From positions 62,001 through 126,000 of the forward strand of contig JBAMDO010000153.1 of the NCBI GenBank assembly GCA_037074765.1: DNA of 64,000 nucleotides. Direction: 5' to 3'. The notes beneath the pieces are model-generated. The model made no database searches and was not told the origin of the DNA. It saw nothing but the letters and a program-made list of their open reading frames with translations. Position numbers and translations under genes: made by a program. Positions 53,641 to 64,000 of the stretch are shown here, piece after piece (within the stretch, counting starts at the first letter, position 1; each line of letters starts with the position of its first letter). This DNA is from Mansonella perstans (taxonomy: Eukaryota; Nematoda; Chromadorea; Rhabditida; Onchocercidae).

Positions 53641-55855
53641 TTTCTCTGCTTTTACCTTCTCATATTTGTCCATTCATGTTTGACTGTCGTTACCCTTAAG
53701 GTGTTTAATACTGAAAACAGATTAAAAATAGTATCCTTAAAATGTCGAATGTAATATGACATATGTGGAACACTTGACGTTCAAAATCATGATACTGGTA
53801 GGATAAAAATCAACATTAATTAATAATTTGATTAAAACTTGTAATTGTGGTTTTTTTTTTTTTTTGCAACAACAATATTTGTTAAAGGAATGAAATTTTT
53901 TTCAGCTCAAGAAGATTTTTTCATAATTTTATTACTCTTCTTTTTTCATTTGTCTGTATTCAACCTTCAAGAAAGAAAAGAAAAAATCCAACAAGATATA
54001 GATGGTATCATAGCTTTTCATTGTTTCATCTTCTCAGCAACATTACCATAATATACCTTAATGCATTCATAAAAAAAAAAAAAAAAAATTCCACCGTATT
54101 TATCAGTTAGCAAGGAAATGTGCAATTTGTTGAGTGTTCCTATTGGAAATGTTTATCAGCCGGCTAGAGAAGAGAAAATAGTGATGATATGATAAGCGAT
54201 GCCCTGTCAATGATTATCAACATTGCTATCAGAAAAAACGATCACTTTCGCATACCATTGACATTTTTTTTAGTTCCTCTTTAAAAATTTTCCTTTTGCT
54301 ATTACACCACCATTCAGTAGCATGTATAACAAATAAAAAGTGAGAGAAGGAAAAAAAAAGAGAAAAAAAACTATCCATTACTTTTAATAATTATCGTTTC
54401 TTTTGTAAAACTTATATACACTCATGATTGTTTGTGATTTTGATCACTATTGCAAGTACAAAATCATAATTAATATACTTTATCATTATACATTATCATT
54501 ATGGATACCACAAAATTTTATAGAATAAACAGTCTTATTTAAAATCATTTATATATGACATAATGCGTTGATCTGTACAATTTTGAATATTGCTATCATA
54601 TTAAAGTGTTAAAAATCATTAGTAATTCCTAATCTTTTCTTGATCAAGAATACTTTGACTTTTTAATTTGTAGCAGTCATGCGCTAATCATGCCATCGCC
54701 TATCGCTTTTACTCATCATGTTTTTGTTTTTGAGGAGGTCAATTCGTAATAGCTATTTTAGATAGATGAATGTACAGTACCTCAATGATCAATGTTATCC
54801 CAAATTTTGGAATAAATAATTGGAAGGTTTAATTCAGAAAAAAGAAGAAAGTTAATTTTGATAATACGGATGAAAAATTATGAAGAATAAATGAAAATTA
54901 ATTTGAGAAATACGACAGGTATTGTGAGTTTAATGCCATGGGATTTTAGACTGTGATATCTGGGTATACTGATTGATGTGCATGTCTGCGATATCAATGA
55001 CCATTCAATTTCAAATTTGAGCTTTTAGTATCAGTGATCATCTGTTTCAAATTTGAGCTTTTATTCCAAGAAGTATTATTTTTCATTTGGCTATTTCAGC
55101 ATCTCACTTTCCCATTCCTTGTCTGTAGTAGGTTAAATTATTTGAAAGAGAAAAAATTTCCCATACAACTACATATTTGGATCATCGAGGAGGGGGAATT
55201 GTTAAGTGAGAAATACTGAGTATTTGACTGAAATTTCCATATATGTTGTGCAGAGAGACAGGACTGTTTTTTTTTTAATACATTTGTAAGTCTAATTAAT
55301 CACAAATATTAATTTTCTACAAGATCCACCGATAGTAATAGATCAGAAATTGATCATTAACAAAGTTTTAAGTTAAAATGAACAGAAAAAGGCAAAATAT
55401 TGCGGTGAGCAGTAAAATGAAATAAATTTAATGAAAGCTCTAGTGCTAATAATATGCATAGTACTCCGCACAGAACTTTGCAATGCATCTGAAACGGTTG
55501 ATTTGAACAACTGATATAAAAAACGTTTAGCCCTGAGGTACTGTTGAAACAAAACTCTAAATACACTTCTACAATTCCACAAAACATGGAAATTCAATTT
55601 TCTCATATTCTACATGAAAAAAAAAAAAAAAAAAATGGAATAAAGCCAAAGAACAAAAGTAAACAATGACTTAAAATGAATCACAGGGTTAAAACTAATA
55701 ATGTCATAAAAAGAGCGAGATTGCAAAACAAAATTACTCGCTGAGATCGTTTATACATTCAATATATTTGATACCATATATAATTTACAACGGTATATGA
55801 AAACAACAAAACAAAAAGAGAGATTAAAACATTGGATATATTCAGGATTCTACGA

Positions 55856-58800
55856 TTAAACTAAAACGACACCAATCCGACGTCGATCCATCTCCAGCCG
55901 TATGATTTGCACCTTCACACGAGAATTTACCTATAAATCAGTAGTAGATATTTGTAAATTAACATAGGAAACATAGTGATAAAAGTTAGAGATAAATATG
56001 AAGATGGTTGATACTCCTTAGCAAATATATAAGAACAATCTCTGACTATCCAACCAAACGGTACATTTAATAAATTTGATAAATTGCATCATTAATCTTT
56101 ATATTTCCGTTACGTTGTAATGTCATTGTTAGAAGAACGGATTATCTAAAGGAGATGCTCCTGAATGCGAACAATTACGACCTTCCAGTTAAGCAGAAAA
56201 AATCTCTGTACAGATGCAAGTGATCCAAATAACTGAGATCAAGAAAATCCCACAAATCAATAAGCATAAGAGATTCTGTTAAATATAAATTTCAAATACA
56301 AAATTATTAAACTAGACTGTATAACTAAATTACTTGAACAAATAACACTCAGTTTCACGAAAAACTGAATTATTATAAAAATTTTAACCTCGGGAATAAC
56401 TGACGTCAGAGTTGATGAATGTGCTAAGGCACTAAAGCCTATTCCAATATCAATGAAGATACCAAAATTAGCATGGTTTTGAACAACGCCTTCCAAAATA
56501 TCACCCACTTTTAGCGATTTGATTTCCAATACATTTGTCTTAAAATATTCAATTTCGTAATAAAAGAAAATGGGATTAATAAAATCAGAATTATGTGTTG
56601 CACATACCAAAAGCACTGGCGCATTTTTCCTTACAAACGGATTTGATAATAATTCCCATACTAAAACCCATTCTGGACCCTGCTCTCTAATTCGTTGTTC
56701 AACTGCTGTCAACATCTGGAACAAACCATTCTGTCCAATGTGCATCAAATCAGCACCAGCATATTCCAGTATCCTAAAAGATTATTTGCTCCTACATACT
56801 ACATAAACTATGAAGTTCAGCATACACTTATCATTAATTCTGATACTAGGAATGAATAAAACTTTCAATAAAGAGAATAAATGATGTCAGTTTCTTTGAG
56901 GACATAATAAATAAACGGTAACACCATTAACTGTTTAGCTATTTCATAGCTTTCTGGATGAACAGGAGTTGCATCCAAAGGATTGTATTCGTTTGCAAGT
57001 TTTGTTTTCTTTCTCACTGGTTCATCAAATCTTTTACCATCATACACATAAAGGAATCCAGCACAATGCTCAAAACATTTTGGACCGATTCCGTTAATAC
57101 TCTAAAAATTATGCATAAAAGTAAACATATTTCAAATGTGAAAATTTATTTGAAGCATAAAATTTTATTACCTTCAGTTCTTCTCTGCTTTTTATGCCTC
57201 CATTGTTTTGACGATACTCGATTATTTTAGCAGCTGTTTTTTTATTCAGACCAGAAACTCTCCTTAAGAAATCGATTTTGAAATTGATGAACTGATTACT
57301 AGAAGTAGCATGTAACAAATTTAATGTACGAAAGTGTTTTCCCAAAACGGATGATTTAAACACCACTTACTGTAAAACTTGTAACGAGGCTACGTTCACA
57401 TCAACGCCGACATTGCTAACACATTCACGAACAACTATATCCAACATTTCATCCAAGCGTTTTTCATTCACCGAATGCTAGACATGTAATCAATAAAGAG
57501 CTAATCGGAAAAGTTTTAGTGTAGTGACATTTTCTCTCTCTTATCCCATAAATCTCTATCTTCAACAGTAAAATTTTGTGTTCCACAAACCTGATACAAA
57601 CCAACACCAAGATGCTTCGGTGCAATCTTCACATATTCCGATATAGGATCAATGATACGTCTGGCAAGCGACACTACAATAACCGCACCTTTATTGCAGT
57701 GATCTCCTTATTCCCTTTTCTTCATCTTTCTATTTCTCTATTTTCTCTTATCTTTCTTTGAAGATAATAATTTATGAGCCTAATAAAATATTTATTTAAA
57801 AAAATTTAGAAAAATATTTAGAAAAAGAATATTATAATGACTATGATCGTTAACAAATATCAACATTATCAATTTTTCACACTATCCCATCTGAAATTCG
57901 AAGAAATCAGAACAATTCCTCTACATATTTCGACTTAATGAATAAAATAATCAATATTATTGTATCGAAAAGTAATTACCTAATAATAAATCTAATAAAT
58001 CATTATTAACATGAAACAATTACTATTGCAATCTGAATAGTCAACAGCAAAGTCAACAAACTAACCAGCACTTCGCAAATTAATATCAATTTGTGACAGT
58101 TCCTCTGCCGCTAATTTTGTTGTGCTATAAACAGATGCACCACATTCGGAAACTACGCTAAAATTAGTCATAAACAATGCATTTTATTGTGATAAGTGAT
58201 TATAACTTGATACTAAAAAGCGATAATAAAAAGGCAAAACACAAGTCCTGCGGACATTTCAAAAATAGACGAAAAACATTAGCATAACTTGAAGTACAAT
58301 ATGAAATAATAATGAGGATAACTAACCAAAATTTCGCAGTAATTACATTGCGTTGAATTAATGATGCTATAAAGACTTGTGTTTCTCGACTTGCGGTACC
58401 ATTCCCAACTGCTATTACGAAAGGGAAATTTTGTGCTTTTGATACGAGCGTTTTCAGAATTTCTTCGGCACGTTCATCTGGACTCCAGCGTACTGCGTCC
58501 AGCTGCCGCAAGTGAAATACTGCTGTTTGAAGAAGATCACCTGAATCGTAATTTACTTAATGCAGTCAAAACAGTCAGAAATTATAGCAGCGCAGGTTAA
58601 TCCATTCCTCCATTCCTCGAATAATTAAATTACGGACATAATTGAAACGAAAAGCTTGATTTTGCCGCGTAAATTTTATTACTATCTGCTATAAATGGAT
58701 GTAAGAAGCTAGAAAGATACCTTTATCATTGACCAGTGCACATTTACAACCATTCAAATATCCGGGGTCAATTGCAAGCACTGCGTAACCTTTCAGAGGA

Positions 58801-61262
58801 GCTGTAAGTAGCAATTCGCGAAGATTTTCGGCAAAACAATCGATTGCCGAATTTTCTGCTCGATCAAGTAATTTCCTTCTAACAAATATAAAATAAATCA
58901 ATGAAGTATTTAAGTAAAAACTGATAACAATGATATAATTAATCAGAAGCTTATTTGCACGCAATTAAGGCATTTTAATTTACCTGACTTTTCGTTCAAT
59001 CGAAGGTATGAAGAAACGTTTCGTAGAGTCCTGAACAGCTTTTCTTAGCAATTCTGTATGGGTCAGATGAAATTTGAGCTTTTTGCCTGGATGAAAGCTC
59101 GCAATATCATCATCCACAACTATTTTCCAATTTATGATTCCTTTTGATGAAGCTCGTTGCAGAGCTAAAATCTACAAAAGAAAGGATAACAGAACACAAA
59201 ATTAAAGATGCATTTCAAACTTCTAAAAATTAAATTTCTAAAGGCTGTTGACAAAATCACCACTTTAAGCAAAAAAAAAAGACCTGAAAAGGCTGAACAT
59301 ATCGGACATGTTTTTCAAATTTTAGATATAATCTGAAATGGCCGAGTAGAGGAAAACTCCTATCCATTTCTTTTAAGGCTTTCGCTTTTCTCGTAAGTGT
59401 TGATTTCACCTTCAAACGAATATCCCAATAACTGTTTAGTTCAGCTCTGGAAATCACTTTTAAAATTAAACAGACGAGATGTTTACTTTCATCTTCTCAA
59501 ATCAAGTCTAATTCAACTGTCACCGATAAAGCTAATTAAAATTGTGCTCTTTTTTTCCCACCAGCAATAATGACTACTTTCTGATACAATATGTACATCC
59601 GTAATATATCATCCATGACAGCAATATGATTCAGTATGCTGTATGGAATACTTTAAGGCGGATACAATCACATTATAACACTTTACAGCAAAAAATGAAA
59701 CATACAAAAGTCAAGTTATATCTCTGGAAGGTATTGTTCTTAACATGTAGGTTACAATAAGTAGAACTCTCATTAGTCAATTAAACATTTGCTATGATTC
59801 CTACCATATAACTAATACTTACCATAACAACTATCACCATAAGTTTGATAAAAAAATATCTAATATTTTAAAATCAAAATTTAAAACGAAGTTTCAATTA
59901 TGCTACATAAATGCAGACAATTGAAACAATGAAATTATGTGAACCTACATTTTCTGCAACAAATTTTGCGTTTCCTCTAAGCGATGTAATTTATGAGATA
60001 ACAAATGCACTGTCTCCTCCTCCACTTTTGTCACTGTACTTAATTCTAAATGACAATATTTGAACTCTATCAATTACAGTACTGATCTAATGAATTTGAA
60101 GAGAAAAATTAAATACTATTTCTAACTGAAATCATTATAAGGCAATATTGATATAATAATTGAATAATTTTTCACATGAAAATGAGATATAATAATTCTT
60201 CACACTTAATACCTATGCAAAATCGGCTTATTACTTATCGTAGTTCTCTATTTCATTGAGATGAACTATTGCAGAAACTTTTTTAGTTCTCAATAACTTC
60301 ATTAAAATCAACAAGAGTAAGGAAATTTGGCAAAATTTTTGACAAATACCTGGTTTAGAACCAACAAAACGCTGTAAGTTGACATATTCTCCACAGCAAA
60401 GTTTTTGACAAATCTCACCAATACCCAGGTCCCTACAAACATTATACATCACTGATATCTGTTGAAGTATAAGCTGATGAATACATGAAGTTTTGTTTCA
60501 GCTTTTTTCTTTTTTAAACATTTATTCACTTGAATGTCATGAAGCAGAAAATTACAAATTTTATAAAAAACATTCTGAAAACATACGCTGCTCTTGAAGC
60601 CAAAGAACCTTTTTTGGCTTTTTTGAAGGGTTCAAATAAATTATCCAATTCACTCGCATCCATCGTCTTGGAAAGAGCATCTTTCACTGATTCCTTCAAA
60701 GTAGCATCTTCAATTTCAACATCGGCACGTTTTAAAAGTCTTTCCGCTTTAACTTTGATGGCACTGAAATGTTTGTAAATATATTATATACAAAATATAA
60801 ACAGAGAGACTGAAAATCAGCATTTAATGTGATTATTCGGAAGATGCGCTCTGATAAACATGCTTTGCATGCTTGAAAGTTTCCACTGCATGCCGTAAAT
60901 CATCAGGCGTTGTTGTTTCACCAATTAAATGCCGTCGATAACGAGCAATAAACGGAACTTCGCATCCATCTTCAAATAACCGGACTAACGATCGTGCGAC
61001 GTTCGTAGAAAATCCCAACTTAAAATGCAATATGGATGTAATTTGAACAAAATCTTTCAAAATTTGAATTTCCAGTATAGAATTCATTTGTCGCAAGGTA
61101 ATTCCAAGGAAATGTAAGTTTAAATTAGACCGGTTAATTAATCTCACAACTACTCTTCATATCAAATGAACTACGTGCACTGATTTTCTTAGGAGGTTAA
61201 CAATATTAATTGCATACCTCCGACGCAATGTATTCATCCACTGTCCATCGTACCGAAGACAT
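55856..61262 (-). CDS. SRBD1: SRBD1/Tex-like S1 RNA-binding protein
   Basis: Seventeen exons, 740 residues (high to low): 61218-61262, 60864-61018, 60587-60763, 60350-60432, 59949-60045, 59284-59446, 58984-59171, 58721-58878, 58327-58540, 58066-58157, 57591-57673, 57371-57477, 57172-57262, 56923-57101, 56608-56773, 56389-56538, 55856-55930; phases close, with a GC donor after exon 2. Order follows the Tex/SRBD1 family: N-terminal helical domain with VPFIARYRRHLIGET (about residues 35-50); a YqgF/RNase H-like domain (about 304-460) with AIDPGY, GNGTASRET and SECGAS; helix-hairpin-helix (about 522-575) with SGLNKKTAAKIIEYR; and a C-terminal S1 domain (about 667-740) with FGIFIDIGIG. It lacks the long N-terminal extension of the human protein. 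Tex-family proteins bind nucleic acid and are linked to transcription or RNA handling; the cellular role in worms is not established. An acceptor (TTTCTAAG) 22 bases upstream of the ATG may take a spliced leader. Confidence 0.93.
60764..60863 (-). other. GC-AG intron
   Basis: The second SRBD1 exon must end in phase 2 to meet ATC AAA GTT AAA. No GT in that exon gives phase 2 (CAT|GTTTAT is phase 0 and leads to a stop), but AA|GCATGT does. A second GC six bases earlier is also phase 2. A GC donor is the simplest reading. Confidence 0.5.
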
Positions 61263-62128
61263 TTTAGCGCAGTTGTTTCTTAGAAAGACGCTCTGAAACT
61301 ACTTTCTAAATATGTTTGTTTTCGCAATTTCCTTAAAAGTGCAAGACCTCATTTTTCCTGGCGGCAAAAATGCTCCAGAAATGTCAATCTAACAATAAAA
61401 TTCAAATCGAATCCACCCAGAACAATTTTTTGATAAGCGACCCAATATTCCACATGCGGCAGGAATACAACACTCAGACAAGAGAAGTAAACCGAAAGCA
61501 ATCATAAAAATAATTTTATAGATAGTACAGCTATATTTTCTTTATTTCGCTTTATGATATACAAATTTCAATAAGAATTTTGATTGAACAATTTGAAAAC
61601 CTAGATCCTCATTTTACCGTCAACTTTTATCGCAGCACGAAATCTGCGAAATTATGAATGAAGGTATTTCAACGATATCGGATGAAGAAATGATAAAAGA
61701 TATTAAACAAAAATACGAATGTCAATTTATTGGGAATGAAATGCACCGAAATGAATTCAGCAATGTCGATTTATGAAATGACATAAATACAATTTCAAAA
61801 AAACTGGCGTCGTACTTGCATTGTGTATACACAGAGCAAAGCAAACTATTGGAGATTAGATTACATAACGATGATTTCTCAAAGAAATTTTATTTTCTGT
61901 TCAGCTTTCAATATCGCGGAGGAGGAAAACAAATTTAGCAGAGCCTTTTAATAAACATAGCTATCTAAAAAAAATAAAGGCCGGTTTAGCTTAGAAATAC
62001 AGAAATATATTGTGCAACAGTGATTTGCAGCTCCCGTTAGCCAATGCATTTTTTATAAACCTACTAATCCAAAATCAGGAAATTGCTGAAAGAATCACCG
62101 ATCTACTATTTACATGGCCATGAAGGAA
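61263..62128. other. Gap between SRBD1 and the next minus-strand gene
   Basis: 866 bases separate the SRBD1 start from the stop of the gene behind it. The two genes share strand and order, but the gap is long for a nematode operon. The region holds one 40-codon plus-strand open frame at 61654-61776. Confidence 0.5.
61654..61776 (+). CDS. Possible small acidic peptide ORF
   Basis: ATG to TGA, 40 residues, beginning MNEGISTISDEEMIKDIKQK. The frame stays open upstream to a good acceptor (TTTTATCGCAG at about 61635), and the residue mix is amphipathic and charged rather than T-run driven. No partner exon was found. It may be a last exon of an undetected plus-strand gene or chance. Confidence 0.2.
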   Translation: MNEGISTISDEEMIKDIKQKYECQFIGNEMHRNEFSNVDL

Positions 62129-63880
62129 TCAGAGATCTGACATATTTATATAACCCAGGTTACGCTGTGAAGTGCGCTGTGCATTATACGCTGCACGCCA
62201 ACGAAAACTGTGGTCAGGAACGAAGCTAGCATTAGTCCAGTAGTTTTCCGCATTTCGAAACCATGCATTCAAGAATGCTTCTGAAAAGATGAGGAATTGT
62301 TCCGCCTTATTTTGCATGACAAAAACACCAATTTAGAACTAATCCAAAATATAAACATCAACAAACTTTTTAACTTATCAATGTTTCTTGCTTGTAAAAG
62401 AATGCCGAACATTTCCATCCTTAGTGCAGACGAAATGATAATATAAGATTTACCGTTCTTTGCAAGCGTAAATCGTTCCCTGTTAAATGAAGACTGTAGA
62501 TATTTCGGTGCATTTTTCAATGAACGCGTTATCAGTTGGTTATTCTGAAAACATACTGATTGCAAGCCAGTAACAATCACTTAACTCCAGTAAAAAAGTA
62601 AAGTGTCAATCACCTGTATGTTTACAAAAGAAAATGCTTTGAGATGCAAAATTCTTAAACCTGTATGATTTTGGAAAGCTTTCAAAGAATTTCAAACACA
62701 GGAACATACTGTTAAGACAATTTTCAAATGTTATCAAACTCACCACATGAATTTTAACTGGACCTTCTTTGACAGGTGATGTAATCACATCAATAACGCC
62801 ATTATGGATAGGCCCACCTCCTCTTAGTCTCTTCTGAAAAAAACTCGAGACATGAGAAAACTATTTCCACATTCTGGTGAATCATATACGCAATACTCGT
62901 TTTCATGCCCTGACTAAGCTTTAATGAATCGTCAGACCGTTAGTCTTAAGGTTAATAACTCCCTCTATAATCAACTGAATATGCGTCAATCCAATCCGAT
63001 CATATGTTTTGCTTGTCATCAGAATTTCATGTCAGGACAAAAGCTGGAAACACAGCAACATCATAGTCACTCTGATCCCGACTTTTACAATGCAATGAAC
63101 TTCTGATGCACCTTTTTTCAGTCACCTTACTGATACCTATTCTATTTTAAAATACTGCGAGTTCGTGTTGGTAGGTACAACTGATTTTCTTATAAGTTAA
63201 AATTTAGGCCTCCCAAAAAATCACACCTGTAGTTCATTTTACTAATAACAAAAAACACAGCAGCACTTACAGTTTTTGCTTCACACCACTCTTCTTCCGC
63301 GGAATTCGTCAGCAAATTGGCAATGTTAGGATGCACTGCGACGTTTTTGGACTAGAAATTCTCTGATAAGCCGACCATGCTAATCACCAATTTATTATGC
63401 ACAATCAACCCTTTCATTAACATGTAAGCAGTTCTTACTACATAAAAGATATAATAAACGACTCACAAGATACTTTCCAACAGCAGCAAATCGTTCGTCC
63501 CTCTTTACTTCTAAAAAAAATTACATAAGGGATTCAAGACAAGTAAAAATCTTCTTAAGTTTTCCTATTTAATAAAAAAAGGAACGCTTTCCAGGTCAGT
63601 CTAAAAAGAAAAAAACGAGAAAACAATGCTGGAAACTGAAATTTTGACTGAAATAAATTAAATTCCGGGATTCGAAACATTCAAAGTCGAAGAAATAATA
63701 TAGATTTTACTGACTAACAGAGAACGAAAAAATACGACCGACCTATGATACAAATTACATGAAAATTTTATAAAAACAGAAGAAATATACCGGGGAAACA
63801 GCTTCCAGATTTTCCAAAACTTGCAGGATCACTTCGTCTTGTATTTTTTGCGCGACTCTGAAATTTCTATTACATGCTTC
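62129..63880 (-). CDS. Unrecognised protein, C-terminal part (gene continues past the window edge)
   Basis: Not recognised. Exons (high to low): 63791-63880, 63588-63600, 63467-63510, 63271-63351, 62744-62833, 62454-62544, 62129-62280 (TGA), giving 187 codons including the stop. The 13-base exon 63588-63600 is needed to bridge phase and would require a GC donor; it yields TDLEKVKRDERFAAVGKYL across the joins, which reads naturally, but it is the weakest part. The first visible exon opens after TATCAG in phase 0, so the N-terminus lies beyond 64000. The protein starts helical and charged (AQKIQDEVILQVLENLE), has a Gly-rich basic stretch (KRLRGGG) and ends with a Trp/Asn-rich tail. No signal peptide or membrane segment is seen in this part. 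No function is assigned. Confidence 0.65.
62924..63106 (+). CDS. Small nested ORF with a C2H2-like zinc-finger spacing
   Basis: A 60-residue ATG-to-TGA frame lies on the plus strand inside the 62834-63270 intron of the minus-strand gene. It contains CFACHQNFMSGQKLETQQHH; the spacing C-x2-C-x3-F-x5-L is that of a classical C2H2 finger, but the histidines (HHSH) come two residues late. Codon choice looks like coding sequence rather than T-run noise. No other plus-strand exon was found, so a lone short gene, a fragment or chance are all open. Confidence 0.3.
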   Translation: MNRQTVSLKVNNSLYNQLNMRQSNPIICFACHQNFMSGQKLETQQHHSHSDPDFYNAMNF

Positions 63881-64000
63881 CTGATAAAAAAAAAAAAAGA
63901 AAAAAGGCAAATCAAAAATAATACATTCGTATTCGGTATGAACAAAACAGTGTTTCGTAAACAAAATAGCTGCGTAAAAAAGGTCAAAAAAGGGCCACTT

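Larger units (their letters stand above)
48711..55855. other. Gene-poor 7.1 kb stretch upstream of filamin
   Basis: No coherent exon chain was seen. It probably contains the filamin promoter and any 5' exon, and the 3' UTR of the SRBD1 gene. It is dense in simple sequence: A or T runs of 21-25 at 51858, 51983 and 52855, TA-rich tracts near 49690-49790, a G-rich direct repeat at 50091-50130, a 32-base minisatellite at 53291-53418 and an ATTATC tract at 53604-53640. Confidence 0.55.

Noticed and set aside
1..64000. CRISPR arrays, rRNA, tRNA or insertion sequences
   Set aside because: No regularly spaced repeats with unique spacers, no tRNA A/B box pair and no transposase-like frame was seen; the repeats found are simple or tandem.

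Overview
The window is nuclear DNA from a nematode, most likely a filarial (clade III) worm. It is strongly AT-rich. Nearly all introns end in the nematode acceptor (T)TTTCAG, many are 100-1900 bases long (longer than typical Caenorhabditis introns), and the gene set is animal: a TGF-beta/BMP type I receptor, a Wnt ligand, a filamin and an SRBD1/Tex protein. No bacterial-style operon, rRNA, tRNA or CRISPR array was seen. Exons were joined by hand from acceptor/donor sites and reading phase, so each multi-exon model is checked by phase continuity but not by transcripts.

Layout. Plus strand: an unrecognised, apparently disordered ~1000-residue protein (828-7088); a SMA-6-like type I receptor kinase (10766-15485); a Wnt ligand (17029-21121); a ~6.8 kb gene-poor stretch; and a protein resembling the ETX/MTX2 (aerolysin-like) fold family (27954-33233). 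Minus strand: filamin (48667 down to 34272), tail-to-tail with the ETX/MTX2-like gene; a ~7 kb repeat-rich stretch; the SRBD1/Tex homologue (61262 down to 55856); and the C-terminal part of an unrecognised gene running off the right edge (63880 down to 62129). One small plus-strand ORF with a zinc-finger-like signature lies inside an intron of that last gene.

Functional links. The BMP-type receptor and the Wnt ligand are head-to-tail neighbours, 1.5 kb apart. Both are developmental signalling genes, but nothing in the sequence shows that they are co-regulated. Filamin is the actin cross-linker of muscle, gonad and cell cortex. SRBD1 is a conserved nucleic-acid-binding protein.

Most unusual points: (1) a Ser/Gly-rich exon inserted in the receptor kinase domain, carrying a second GS-box-like run; (2) an ETX/MTX2-like protein with no signal peptide in an animal genome; (3) three, possibly four, introns that the reading frame forces to be GC-AG rather than GT-AG; (4) phase-consistent alternative splicing at the filamin hinge; (5) the long orphan protein at the left end.
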